Below are positions 44,690-52,791 of a DNA stretch of 64,000 nt, in pieces. The translations under genes and the position numbers were made by a program. Numbering within the stretch: position 1 is the first letter of the stretch; each line of letters opens with the position of its first letter. The notes under the pieces were generated by a model, which saw only the letters and a list, made by a program, of their open reading frames with translations, ran no database searches and was not told the origin of the DNA. Source of the stretch: Breoghania sp963678585 (GTDB lineage Bacteria; Pseudomonadota; Alphaproteobacteria; Rhizobiales; Stappiaceae); contig CAXXGA010000001.1 in assembly GCA_963678585.2 (NCBI GenBank), positions 62,001 to 126,000 on the forward strand, given 5' to 3'.

Positions 44690-46210
44690 CTACTGGAACG
44701 GCGTCTCCGCGAAGCTGCGCAACTTGCGCGAATGCAACCGCTCCTTCGGCATGGCGCGAAGCGTCTCCATGGCCCGAAGCCCGATTTCCAGATGCTGGGC
44801 GACCTGCCGTTTGTAGAATTCCGTCGCCATGCCCGGCAGTTTCAATTCGCCGTGGAGCGGCTTGTCGGAGACGCAAAGAAGCGTGCCGTAGGGCACCCGG
44901 AAGCGGAAGCCGTTGGCCGCGATGGTTGCGGATTCCATGTCGAGCGCGATGGCGCGCGATTGCGAGAAGCGGCGCACCGGCTCGCGGTGATCGCGCAGTT
45001 CCCAGTTGCGATTGTCGATAGAGGCGACCGTGCCCGTACGCATGACGCGCTTGAGATCGTAGCCCTCAAGCCCGGTCACCGTGGCAACCGCGTTCTCCAC
45101 CGCGACCTGAACTTCCGCCAGCGGCGGAATTGGCACCCACGTGGGCAGGTCGTCATCGAGCACGTGATCCTCGCGCACATAGCCATGGGCCAGCACGTAG
45201 TCCCCGAGTTTCTGCGTGTTACGAAGGCCCGCGCAATGACCCAGCATCAGCCAGGCATGGGGACGCAGGACGGCGATATGGTCGGTGATCGTCTTGGCGT
45301 TGGAAGGCCCGACGCCGATATTGACCATGGTGATACCGTCGCCATTGGGCGCGGTCAGGTGATAGGCGGGCATCTGGGGCAGCAGAGCCAATAGCGCGGG
45401 CACTCCGGCATCCCCCTCGCCACGCCGGAAGATCCTGTTTCCGGGCTCCACGAAGCTCGTATAGGGGCTGGTCTCGTCCTCAAGCAACCCACGCGCCGCC
45501 TTGCAGAACTCGTCTACATAGAACTGGTAGTTGGTGAAGAGCACATAATTCTGGAAATGCTCTGCGGCCGTGGCGGTGTAATGCTGGAGGCGCTGAAGGG
45601 AATAATCCACGCGCGGCGCGGTGAAAGGGGCCAGCGGGTGCAGCCCGCCCGGCGGGACTTCATATGTACCGTTGGCAATCGCGTCGTCCATGATCGCCAG
45701 ATCGGGAACATCGAAAATATCGGCAAGCGGACGGTCGAGTTCGCCGATCGCCGCCCCGTCCACGTTGGTTCCGTCGAAAAAGGCGAAGTGCAACGGGATC
45801 GGCATCTCCGAGACCCCCACTTCCACCGGAACGTCGTGGTTCCTGATCAGGAGATCGAGCTGCTCCTCCAGATAGGAGGAAAAGAGATCGGGCCGCGTGA
45901 CGGTGATCCCGTGATGGCCGGGCCCGGCGACGAAGCCGTAGGAGAGGCGCTGATCCAGCCGGGCGTGGCTGGTCGTGGTGATGCGCACCTGCGGGTAACA
46001 GGCCCGGATTCGGGTCTGCGGCATGTTCCCTGCCGCGAGCGAGTTGAAACGATCTCGCAGGAAGGCCGTGTTTCTGACAAATATCTGCTGCAGGCGTTCC
46101 ACCGCTGCGGCCGCGTCGCGAAATGATTCAAATGCCACATGCGGAGGCTGCTCGATGTCGCAGCCAACGGTATCCTGGGGCGAACTCCCACGTTCGGTCA
46201 CGTCCGACAC
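44690..46210 (-). CDS. amn: AMP nucleosidase
   Basis: A 506-residue enzyme that hydrolyses AMP to adenine and ribose 5-phosphate, helping set adenylate levels. The N-terminal AMP nucleosidase-specific domain (about 25-190) is followed by a nucleoside phosphorylase-fold catalytic domain, with G-H-C-A-G-L-R and the D-M-E-S-A-T segment whose Asp/Glu contact the nucleoside. Length is close to the E. coli enzyme. The start is GTG at 46210, with a strong GGAGGACGGA upstream. A 14-bp repeat array lies directly upstream. Confidence 0.93.
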   Translation of the reverse strand: MSDVTERGSSPQDTVGCDIEQPPHVAFESFRDAAAAVERLQQIFVRNTAFLRDRFNSLAAGNMPQTRIRACYPQVRITTTSHARLDQRLSYGFVAGPGHHGITVTRPDLFSSYLEEQLDLLIRNHDVPVEVGVSEMPIPLHFAFFDGTNVDGAAIGELDRPLADIFDVPDLAIMDDAIANGTYEVPPGGLHPLAPFTAPRVDYSLQRLQHYTATAAEHFQNYVLFTNYQFYVDEFCKAARGLLEDETSPYTSFVEPGNRIFRRGEGDAGVPALLALLPQMPAYHLTAPNGDGITMVNIGVGPSNAKTITDHIAVLRPHAWLMLGHCAGLRNTQKLGDYVLAHGYVREDHVLDDDLPTWVPIPPLAEVQVAVENAVATVTGLEGYDLKRVMRTGTVASIDNRNWELRDHREPVRRFSQSRAIALDMESATIAANGFRFRVPYGTLLCVSDKPLHGELKLPGMATEFYKRQVAQHLEIGLRAMETLRAMPKERLHSRKLRSFAETPFQ

Positions 46211-46227
46211 TCCGTCCTCCGGGCTTT

Positions 46228-46283
46228 GGCTTCAGGGTTCCGGCTTCAGGGCTCCGACTTCGGGACTCGGGCTTTTGAACTCC
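46228..46283. repeat. Four tandem imperfect 14-bp repeats upstream of amn
   Basis: Four consecutive 14-base units occupy 46228-46241, 46242-46255, 46256-46269 and 46270-46283. The first two, GGCTTCAGGGTTCC and GGCTTCAGGGCTCC, differ by one base; the last two keep the G-x-C-T-T core and the CTC(C/G) end. They lie in the divergent region between amn and the Tag-like gene, starting 18 bases before the amn start codon. Confidence 0.6.
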
Positions 46284-46393
46284 GGAGCCATGACCCTTGA
46301 CCATCGACCTTTCTGACACAAGGTTCGGTCGGCAAGATGTTGCGGTCAAGCGCCACCGCTTGCGGTAAACTGATATCTCAATTGGGGTGCATC

Positions 46394-47071
46394 ATGCACA
46401 GCTTCGACGAGATCTTCGATATGGCGGCGAAACTCCATGGCGGCCCGGACGCCGTGGAGGCGATCCTTGCCGACTTCCAGCCGCTTTCAGCCGACGAACT
46501 GGCCGAGACCCCCGACGACCGGTGGCTTGCGGCTTTCACGCGCTGCGTCTTTCAGGCCGGTTTTTCCTGGAAGGTCATCGAGGCGAAGTGGCCGCATTTC
46601 GAGGAAGCCTTCTGGAACTTCGATCCGCGCCGCTGCGCGATGATGTCCGACGACGATCTCGACCGCCTGCTGGCCGATACGAAGATCGTGCGTAACGCGG
46701 CCAAGATCCTGTCGGTGCGCGACAACGCGATCATGCTCACCAAGCTCGCCGACGAACACGGATCGGCGGCGAACCTTCTGGGCCGCTGGCCGGTGGCCGA
46801 CCAGACAGGCCTGACAGATCTCCTCAAGCACAACGGCAGCCGGCTCGGCGGCACGACGGCCCAGCTTGCGCTGCGATTCATGCATCGCGACGGCTTTATC
46901 CTGAGTTCCTCCGTGCTCGCCGCGCTGGCGCGCGAGAAGGTTATCGAGCGCGCCGTCTATTCGCGCTCGTCGCAGACTGCCGTTCAGGCAGCCTTTAACG
47001 GTTGGGCGCGTGAATCGGGCCGTCCGATGATGCAGGTGAGCCGCCTTCTGGCCCTTTCGGTGGACGATTGA
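46394..47071 (+). CDS. DNA-3-methyladenine glycosylase I-like (Tag family, divergent)
   Basis: A 225-residue protein of the Tag/HhH glycosylase superfamily. The match is clearest at F-Q-A-G-F-S-W-K-V-I-E...F-E-E-A-F-W-N-F-D (53-77) and at N-A-A-K-I-L-S-V-R-D-N-A. Classical Tag enzymes bind zinc through Cys and His residues near both ends; these are absent here (cysteines only at 51 and 81). The function is therefore base-excision repair by family inference, with substrate uncertain. Start at ATG 46394 with GGGGTG upstream. It is divergent from amn and followed by ccrM. Confidence 0.75.
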   Translation: MHSFDEIFDMAAKLHGGPDAVEAILADFQPLSADELAETPDDRWLAAFTRCVFQAGFSWKVIEAKWPHFEEAFWNFDPRRCAMMSDDDLDRLLADTKIVRNAAKILSVRDNAIMLTKLADEHGSAANLLGRWPVADQTGLTDLLKHNGSRLGGTTAQLALRFMHRDGFILSSSVLAALAREKVIERAVYSRSSQTAVQAAFNGWARESGRPMMQVSRLLALSVDD

Positions 47072-47133
47072 AAGCCTTTGTAAAGACCTTCGCCCGGATG
47101 TGTGACAGGGGCTTAGGGTTTTAGTAAGAGAGT

Positions 47134-47199
47134 TTAATCCGCGTTAGTAAACTATTGATTCGACATAAAATTTTCGATTCACCATTAACACTCGATTTA
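47134..47199 (+). promoter_or_regulatory. ccrM promoter region with GANTC sites and CtrA-like box
   Basis: The 178-base gap before ccrM is markedly AT-rich. It contains two GATTC sites (47157-47161 and 47176-47180), the target of CcrM itself, and a near match to the CtrA box, TTAA-N7-TTTA (47185-47199; consensus TTAA-N7-TTAA). A further TTAA is at 47134-47137. In Caulobacter ccrM is activated by CtrA and shut off by methylation of GANTC sites in its promoter; the same logic is inferred here. Confidence 0.55.
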
Positions 47200-47249
47200 C
47201 CTAATCCGGTAACCATGACACTCGTAATTGCGTAAGGTTTTGCGTCGCA

Positions 47250-48404
47250 ATGAGTGTACTGCGTTCAGGGGCGTCGGCAACGGCGCCCCGCTACCCCTCT
47301 CTCCCCGGCACGGGTTCCGACCTTAAGCCGGATTGGCTCGACACCATCCTCGTCGGCGATTGCATCGCCGCGCTGGAGAAGTTGCCGAAGCATTCGGTCG
47401 ACGTCGTCTTTGCAGATCCACCCTACAATCTGCAGCTTGGCGGCGAACTTCATCGGCCTGATCAGTCGCGGGTGGATGCCTGCGACGATGCCTGGGACCA
47501 GTTTGACAGTTTCGAAGCCTATGACGCGTTCACACGCGCTTGGCTTCTGGCGGTAAAGCGTGTCCTGAAGCCTACTGGCACCCTTTGGGTGATCGGCTCG
47601 TATCACAACATCTTCCGCGTCGGCGCGAAGATGCAGGATCTGGGCTTCTGGCTCCTGAACGACGTCGTATGGCTGAAGTCGAACCCGATGCCCAACTTCC
47701 GGGGCAAGCGGTTCACCAATGCCCATGAGACGATGATCTGGGCCACGCCTTCCAAGGACGCCAAGGGCTACACCTTCAATTACGAGGCGCTGAAGTCGTT
47801 CAACGACGACCTTCAGATGCGCTCCGATTGGCATCTGCCGCTGTGCAATGGCGGGGAACGGTTGAAGGACGACAACGGCGACAAGGTCCACCCGACCCAG
47901 AAGCCGGAATCGTTGCTCTATCGTGTGCTGCTGTCGTCCACCAACCCCGGCGACGTGGTGCTGGATCCCTTCTTCGGGACGGGCACGACCGGGGCGGTGG
48001 CCAAGAAGCTCGGTCGTCACTTCGTCGGTGTGGAGCGGGAACGCTCCTATATCGAGGCGGCAACAAAGCGGATTGCGGCCATCGAGCCGGGCGAAGGCCT
48101 GATGCTGGAAACGACCAAGGGCAAGCGTGCGCAAAAGCGCATTCCCTTCGGCACGCTTCTGGAGGCCGGTCTTTTGAAGCCGGGCACCGAACTGACCTGC
48201 TCGCGCGGCAAGAACCGTGCGGTGGTTCGCGCCGACGGATCGCTCATCTCCGGTTCGTTCGAAGGCTCCATCCACAAGGTTGGTGCGCTCGTTCAGTCGG
48301 CGGAGGCCTGCAATGGCTGGACATACTGGCACTTCCGTCGTGGAAGCGTACTGGAACCGATTGACACGCTGCGCGAAGAAATCAGATCCAGCATGCCGCG
48401 GTAA
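47250..48404 (+). CDS. ccrM: GANTC-specific adenine DNA methyltransferase (cell-cycle regulated)
   Basis: A 384-residue beta-class N6-adenine methyltransferase that methylates GANTC and links gene expression to replication in alphaproteobacteria. The catalytic D-P-P-Y motif is at 56-59 and the SAM-binding F-F-G-T-G-T-T-G lies near 240. The C-terminal part (about 285-375), with I-P-F-G-T-L-L-E-A-G-L-L-K-P-G and W-T-Y-W-H, is the RAMA domain that reads the DNA strand in CcrM. Solitary, with no restriction gene beside it. A strong terminator follows. Confidence 0.96.
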   Translation: MSVLRSGASATAPRYPSLPGTGSDLKPDWLDTILVGDCIAALEKLPKHSVDVVFADPPYNLQLGGELHRPDQSRVDACDDAWDQFDSFEAYDAFTRAWLLAVKRVLKPTGTLWVIGSYHNIFRVGAKMQDLGFWLLNDVVWLKSNPMPNFRGKRFTNAHETMIWATPSKDAKGYTFNYEALKSFNDDLQMRSDWHLPLCNGGERLKDDNGDKVHPTQKPESLLYRVLLSSTNPGDVVLDPFFGTGTTGAVAKKLGRHFVGVERERSYIEAATKRIAAIEPGEGLMLETTKGKRAQKRIPFGTLLEAGLLKPGTELTCSRGKNRAVVRADGSLISGSFEGSIHKVGALVQSAEACNGWTYWHFRRGSVLEPIDTLREEIRSSMPR

Positions 48405-48448
48405 TGAGTAACAGGCAGGCTGGCCGTTCGCATCCCCGCGAACAACGG

Positions 48449-48483
48449 CGCCCCCTCGCAGGCGATGGCGAGGGGGCGTTTTT
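48449..48483 (+). terminator. Rho-independent terminator of ccrM
   Basis: CGCCCCCTCGC (48449-48459) pairs perfectly with GCGAGGGGGCG (48468-48478) around an 8-base loop, and TTTTT follows. Confidence 0.9.
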
Positions 48484-48603
48484 CATTTCGGCATGTCGAT
48501 CATCCCCGGTTGTCCGGATGCAAAAACCGGCGCACTCTCGGGCTCACTTGCCGATCTTACGGCCCTTTACGGCCCTTCACCGCCATTTCAGGACGACCTG
48601 ACC

Positions 48604-49185
48604 ATGCCTCTCGCATTGCCCAAAGCCATCAAATCCGCCTTTTTCTGCGCGGCTCTCTCCATCTCCATCACCCTGCCGGGACAGGCGGCGGAGACAATCT
48701 CTGCCTCTGACGTCGCAGGCTTCGCCTCCGGCCCGCTGGAAGGCGAAGCCTTTGCCTACCGCGCGGTTCTGGTCGATGTGGAGGACGGGGCCGATCTTTA
48801 CCTCTACACGGAAGATACCGAAGGCCGTCATCTGGCGGCCCATGCGGCTGGTATCGTGTGGCGGGGCGCGATGTTCGGCCAGCGCCCTTGGCTGGAGGTG
48901 TCGGAGAACGGATCGCTGAAGCTGATTTCCGGCAATGAATCCATGGGGCGCGGGCGCTGGCGGCAGACGCTGACCATCGCCTATCGCGACAACCGCTTTC
49001 TCGTCGCCGGCTACACGCTCGACACGTGGGACACGCTCGATCCCAAGCTCACCGGCAGTTGCGACGTCAACCTGCTGACCGGCAAAGCCGTGATCGACGG
49101 GACCAGAACGTCCGTCAAGTCCATGACTGCGCTGCCGGTCGAGGAATGGAACATGGATCTGCAGCCGGACGAGTGCCACGAATAA
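48604..49185 (+). CDS. Exported protein of unknown function
   Basis: A 193-residue protein with a signal peptide (about 1-28, ending G-Q-A-A-E). The mature part has alternating charged and aromatic beta-strand-like segments with W-R-G-A-M-F-G-Q-R-P-W and a single conserved-looking cysteine pair (C in S-C-D-V-N and near the C-terminus, D-E-C-H-E), which could form a disulfide. I recognise no family with confidence. The ATG at 48604 is chosen because it begins the signal peptide; upstream in-frame starts would bury it. Convergent with gcvPB. Confidence 0.65.
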   Translation: MPLALPKAIKSAFFCAALSISITLPGQAAETISASDVAGFASGPLEGEAFAYRAVLVDVEDGADLYLYTEDTEGRHLAAHAAGIVWRGAMFGQRPWLEVSENGSLKLISGNESMGRGRWRQTLTIAYRDNRFLVAGYTLDTWDTLDPKLTGSCDVNLLTGKAVIDGTRTSVKSMTALPVEEWNMDLQPDECHE

Positions 49186-49207
49186 GCCCGTACTCGCTTC
49201 CAGATAC

Positions 49208-49237
49208 AAAAACGCCGGCCCCAAGGCCGGCGTTTTC
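49208..49237. terminator. Bidirectional terminator between the exported-protein gene and gcvPB
   Basis: AAAACGCCGGCC (49209-49220) and GGCCGGCGTTTT (49225-49236) pair perfectly around a 4-base loop. A- and T-runs on either side allow use by both convergent genes. Confidence 0.9.
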
Positions 49238-49260
49238 ATTTGTCGTGGATCGCTTGCGCC

Positions 49261-50847
49261 TTATTCGGCGGCTTCCGCGGGCGCGGGGCGGGTCCATTTA
49301 AGGACCGGCTTGCGCGCGGCCGCCGTCTCGTCGAGGCGACGGCGCGGGCTGTGCCAGGGCGCTCCGGTGAAGCGTTCGTTCTCGCCATTCTTCGCGCTCA
49401 TGACCAGATCGCGCAGCGTGGCGATGAACAGGTCGAGGCTGGCGAGGCTTTCCGATTCCGTCGGCTCGATCAGCAGAGCGCCGTGGACGACCAGCGGGAA
49501 ATACATGGTCATCGGGTGGTAGCCCTCGTCGATCATCGCCTTGGCAAAGTCGAGCGTACTCACGCCCGAGCCCTTCAGGAACGTGTCGTCGAAAAGCACT
49601 TCATGCATGTAGGCCCGTTCGCCGAAGGGCAGGCTCATCAGGTCCTGCAGGCCGACGCGGATGTAGTTGGCGTTCAGCACCGCATCTTCCGAAGCCTGCT
49701 TCAGGCCGTCCGAACCGTGGCTTAGCATGAAGGAGAGCGCGCGGATGAACATGCCCATCTGGCCGTGGAAGGCGGTCATGCGGCCAAAGGGCGTATCGCC
49801 GTGCTGCTTGCCTTCGGCGCGGGTCTCGATGAACTCAGCCCCGCCTTCGCCGAAGCGCACGTAAGGCACCGGCGCAAAGGGCGCGAGCTTTTCGGAAAGC
49901 ACCACCGGACCGGCACCCGGACCGCCGCCGCCATGCGGGGTGGAGAAGGTCTTGTGCAGGTTGATGTGCATGGCGTCGACGCCAAGCTCGCCCGGCTTCG
50001 CCTTGCCCACGATGGCGTTGAAATTCGCGCCGTCGCAGTAGAAATAGGCGCCCGCCTCATGCACGGCGTCGGCGATTGCCTTGATGTCGCGCTCGAACAA
50101 TCCGCAGGTGTTGGGATTGGTGAGCATGATCGCGGCGACCTGATCGTCCAGCAGTTCGCGGACGGACGCCGGATCGACCGTGCCGTCCTCGCGGGCCGGA
50201 ATGGTCACGACCTTGTAACCGAGAAGTGCCGCGGTCGCCGGGTTGGTGCCGTGGGCGCTTTCCGGCACCAGCACCTTGGAGCGGTTTTCGCCGCGCGCCT
50301 TGAGCGCCGCCTTGATCGACATCATGCCGCAAAGTTCGCCATGTGCACCCGCCTTCGGGCTCATGGCGACGGAGGACATGCCGGTCGCCACCAGCAGCCA
50401 CTTTCCAAGCTCGGCGATCAGATCGACCGCCCCCTTGACCGTGGAGAGCGGCTGGAGCGGATGCACGTCGACGAAGCCGGGAAGCCGGGCCATCTGCTCG
50501 TTGAGGCGCGGATTGTGCTTCATCGTGCAGGAGCCCAGCGGATAAAGGCCCATGTCGATGGCGAAGTTCTTCTGCGACAGGCGCACGTAGTGGCGCATCG
50601 CTTCCGGCTCGGAGAGCGCGGGCAGGTCGATGGCCGCGGTACGACGGTGCCCGCCGAGGCGCGGCTTGAAGTCGAGCGGCACGTCGATATCGACACCGAT
50701 CACGTCATTGCGCCCGATTTCGAAGATCAGCGGCTCCTCGATCTGGAGCGCCTTGTTGCCGGTGAACGTCTTGTGTTCGGCCATGGTGCCCGCCCCGGTC
50801 TCTGTTTCGGACGGCGTGGAGGGACGGCCCTGATTGTTCATGCTCAT
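49261..50847 (-). CDS. gcvPB: Glycine dehydrogenase (decarboxylating) subunit 2
   Basis: A 528-residue PLP-containing subunit of the split P-protein, which decarboxylates glycine and loads the aminomethyl group on GcvH. The PLP Lys is Lys299 in N-L-H-K-T-F-S-T-P-H-G-G-G-G-P-G. G-S-C-T-M-K-H-N-P and A-H-G-T-N-P-A are typical. The first 25 residues are a variable extension; an inner Met (M-A-E-H-K) at about residue 22 is an alternative start. The gene overlaps the end of gcvPA by 4 bases and ends the operon. Confidence 0.96.
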   Translation of the reverse strand: MSMNNQGRPSTPSETETGAGTMAEHKTFTGNKALQIEEPLIFEIGRNDVIGVDIDVPLDFKPRLGGHRRTAAIDLPALSEPEAMRHYVRLSQKNFAIDMGLYPLGSCTMKHNPRLNEQMARLPGFVDVHPLQPLSTVKGAVDLIAELGKWLLVATGMSSVAMSPKAGAHGELCGMMSIKAALKARGENRSKVLVPESAHGTNPATAALLGYKVVTIPAREDGTVDPASVRELLDDQVAAIMLTNPNTCGLFERDIKAIADAVHEAGAYFYCDGANFNAIVGKAKPGELGVDAMHINLHKTFSTPHGGGGPGAGPVVLSEKLAPFAPVPYVRFGEGGAEFIETRAEGKQHGDTPFGRMTAFHGQMGMFIRALSFMLSHGSDGLKQASEDAVLNANYIRVGLQDLMSLPFGERAYMHEVLFDDTFLKGSGVSTLDFAKAMIDEGYHPMTMYFPLVVHGALLIEPTESESLASLDLFIATLRDLVMSAKNGENERFTGAPWHSPRRRLDETAAARKPVLKWTRPAPAEAAE

Positions 50848-52193
50848 GCCAGCACCTCCTTCAGCGCGGCAGCGTATGCGGCGCGGTCCTCGTCGGTGTT
50901 GATTTCAGTCGCGGCCACGACAAGGAGATCGTCGACGGCATCGGAAATCGGATCGACGCGGCGCACCGGCAGACCGGCCATGATGCCCTTCTCCGCGAGC
51001 GCGTCCACCACATCGCCGGCGTTGCGGCCGTTCAGGCGGACGGTAAACTCGTTGAAGAAGGTCTCGTTGAGGATCTCCACGCCCGGCACGCTCTCCAGCA
51101 CATCCGCCAGCTTGACGGCGGAGGCGTGGTTGGCGAGCGCGAGTTGCTCAAAGCCCTTCTCACCCAGCAACGTCATGTGGATGGTGAAGGCAAGCTGGCA
51201 GAGCCCGGCGTTGGTGCAGATGTTCGAGGTCGCCTTTTCGCGGCGGATATGCTGCTCGCGGGTGGAAAGCGTCAGGACGAAACCGCGCTTGCCGTCGGCG
51301 TCCACCGTCTCGCCGCACAGGCGGCCCGGCATCTGACGCACATATTTCTGACGCGTGGCGAAGAGGCCGACATAGGGACCGCCGAAGGTCAGCGGGTTGC
51401 CGAGGGACTGGCCCTCGCCCACCACGATATCCGCGCCTTGCGTGCCCGCGGGCTCGATCAGGCCGAGGGAAACGACCTCGGTGAAGACCGCGATCAGCAG
51501 CGCGCCGCATTCATGGGCCTTGGCGGCAATCGGCTTCAGGTCGATCAACTGGCCGTAGAAGGAGGGCGACTGGACGACGACGCAGGAGGTCTCGTTGTCG
51601 ATGCGCGAGAGGATATCCTCGGTACCGGTCGGGTCGGCGGGCAGGATATCGAAGGTGTTCTCGGCAAGCTCGGAAGTGGTGCGGATGACCGCGCGATAAT
51701 GCGGGTGCAGGCCGCCGGAAATCACCGCCTTGCTGCGCTTGGTGACCCGGTGCGCCATCAGCACTGCCTCGGCTGCTGCCGTCGAGCCGTCATACATGGA
51801 GGCGTTGGCCACATCCATGGCGGTGATGTTGGCGATCTGGGTCTGGAATTCGAACAGCGCCTGCAGCGTGCCTTGCGTGATTTCGGGCTGGTAGGGCGTG
51901 TAGGAAGTCAGGAACTCCGAACGCTGGATCAGGTGATCCACCGTGGCGGGAACGTGGTGCTTGTAGGCGCCGCCGCCGACGAAGAAAGGCACGGAGGAAG
52001 CGGGCACGTTCTGCGCGGCAAGGCGGGAAAGGTGGCGTTCCACCTCAAGCTCGCTCTTGCGGCGCGGCAGGTCCATCAGGGTTTCCAGCCGGGCTTCCGG
52101 CGGAATATCGGCGAAAAGCTCGTCGATGGAAGCGATCCCGATGCGCGCCAGCATGTCGGCGCGATCCTGATCGCTCAGGGGGAGATAACGCAT
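50844..52193 (-). CDS. gcvPA: Glycine dehydrogenase (decarboxylating) subunit 1
   Basis: A 449-residue aminotransferase-fold subunit that lacks the PLP lysine and pairs with GcvPB. The N-terminus M-R-Y-L-P-L-S-D-Q-D-R and the segments S-Y-T-P-Y-Q-P-E, S-M-Y-D-G-S-T-A and R-R-E-K-A-T-S-N-I-C-T-N are typical of the split form. The two genes overlap in ATGA, so synthesis is probably coupled. It is separated from gcvH by about 200 bases, longer than the other gaps in this operon. Confidence 0.96.
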   Translation of the reverse strand: MRYLPLSDQDRADMLARIGIASIDELFADIPPEARLETLMDLPRRKSELEVERHLSRLAAQNVPASSVPFFVGGGAYKHHVPATVDHLIQRSEFLTSYTPYQPEITQGTLQALFEFQTQIANITAMDVANASMYDGSTAAAEAVLMAHRVTKRSKAVISGGLHPHYRAVIRTTSELAENTFDILPADPTGTEDILSRIDNETSCVVVQSPSFYGQLIDLKPIAAKAHECGALLIAVFTEVVSLGLIEPAGTQGADIVVGEGQSLGNPLTFGGPYVGLFATRQKYVRQMPGRLCGETVDADGKRGFVLTLSTREQHIRREKATSNICTNAGLCQLAFTIHMTLLGEKGFEQLALANHASAVKLADVLESVPGVEILNETFFNEFTVRLNGRNAGDVVDALAEKGIMAGLPVRRVDPISDAVDDLLVVAATEINTDEDRAAYAAALKEVLA

Positions 52194-52395
52194 GGGTTCA
52201 GATCCGATCTGGTCTCAGGCTATGGCGAACGTCTCTTCCGGCCCGCGCCCTGCATGCGGGTGCGGTGGCAGCGATGGGGGGGATCGCCGGGGGCGGGCGT
52301 GAAGCCCTGCTCGCCCGGCCATCGCCGCAACACCGCAATCGCGGAAACCGAAAGGACAGCATCGGCGCGCCCGCTAAGGGCGCGGCGCGATGACG

Positions 52396-52767
52396 TCAGA
52401 GCGTTTCCACGAATGCCTTGTAGGCGGCTTCGTCCATCAGTTCCTCAAGCTCGCCCGGGTTCGCCACCTTCATCTTGACGAACCAGGCGGAGCCTTCCGG
52501 ATCCTCGTTTACCTTCGCGGGTTCCTCGACCAGCGCATCGTTGGTCTCGCTCACGTCACCGGAGATCGGCGCGTAGACCTCGCTCGCCGCCTTCACGGAT
52601 TCCACGACGGCGGCCTCGTCGCCCTGTGCGAGCGTCTTGCCGACTTCGGGAAGCTCCACGAAGACGACATCGCCAAGCTGGCTCTGCGCGTAATCGGTGA
52701 TGCCGACGGTCGCGACGTCGCCGTCTACGGCGACCCATTCGTGATCCTTGGAATAGTAGGTGGTCAT
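52396..52767 (-). CDS. gcvH: Glycine cleavage system H protein
   Basis: A 123-residue lipoyl carrier protein that shuttles the aminomethyl group between P-, T- and L-proteins. The lipoylated Lys is Lys59 in V-E-S-V-K-A-A-S-E-V. The N-terminal Y-S-K-D-H-E-W and the G-I-T-D-Y-A-Q segment are standard. It starts 24 bases after gcvT, in the same operon. Lpd (L-protein) is not in the window. Confidence 0.97.
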   Translation of the reverse strand: MTTYYSKDHEWVAVDGDVATVGITDYAQSQLGDVVFVELPEVGKTLAQGDEAAVVESVKAASEVYAPISGDVSETNDALVEEPAKVNEDPEGSAWFVKMKVANPGELEELMDEAAYKAFVETL

Positions 52768-52791
52768 TTCATCAATCCCTGGGAGGTGCCG

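Noticed and set aside
52194..52395. Second riboswitch between gcvH and gcvPA
   Set aside because: No aptamer core sequence is present; only GC-rich sequence with weak hairpins.
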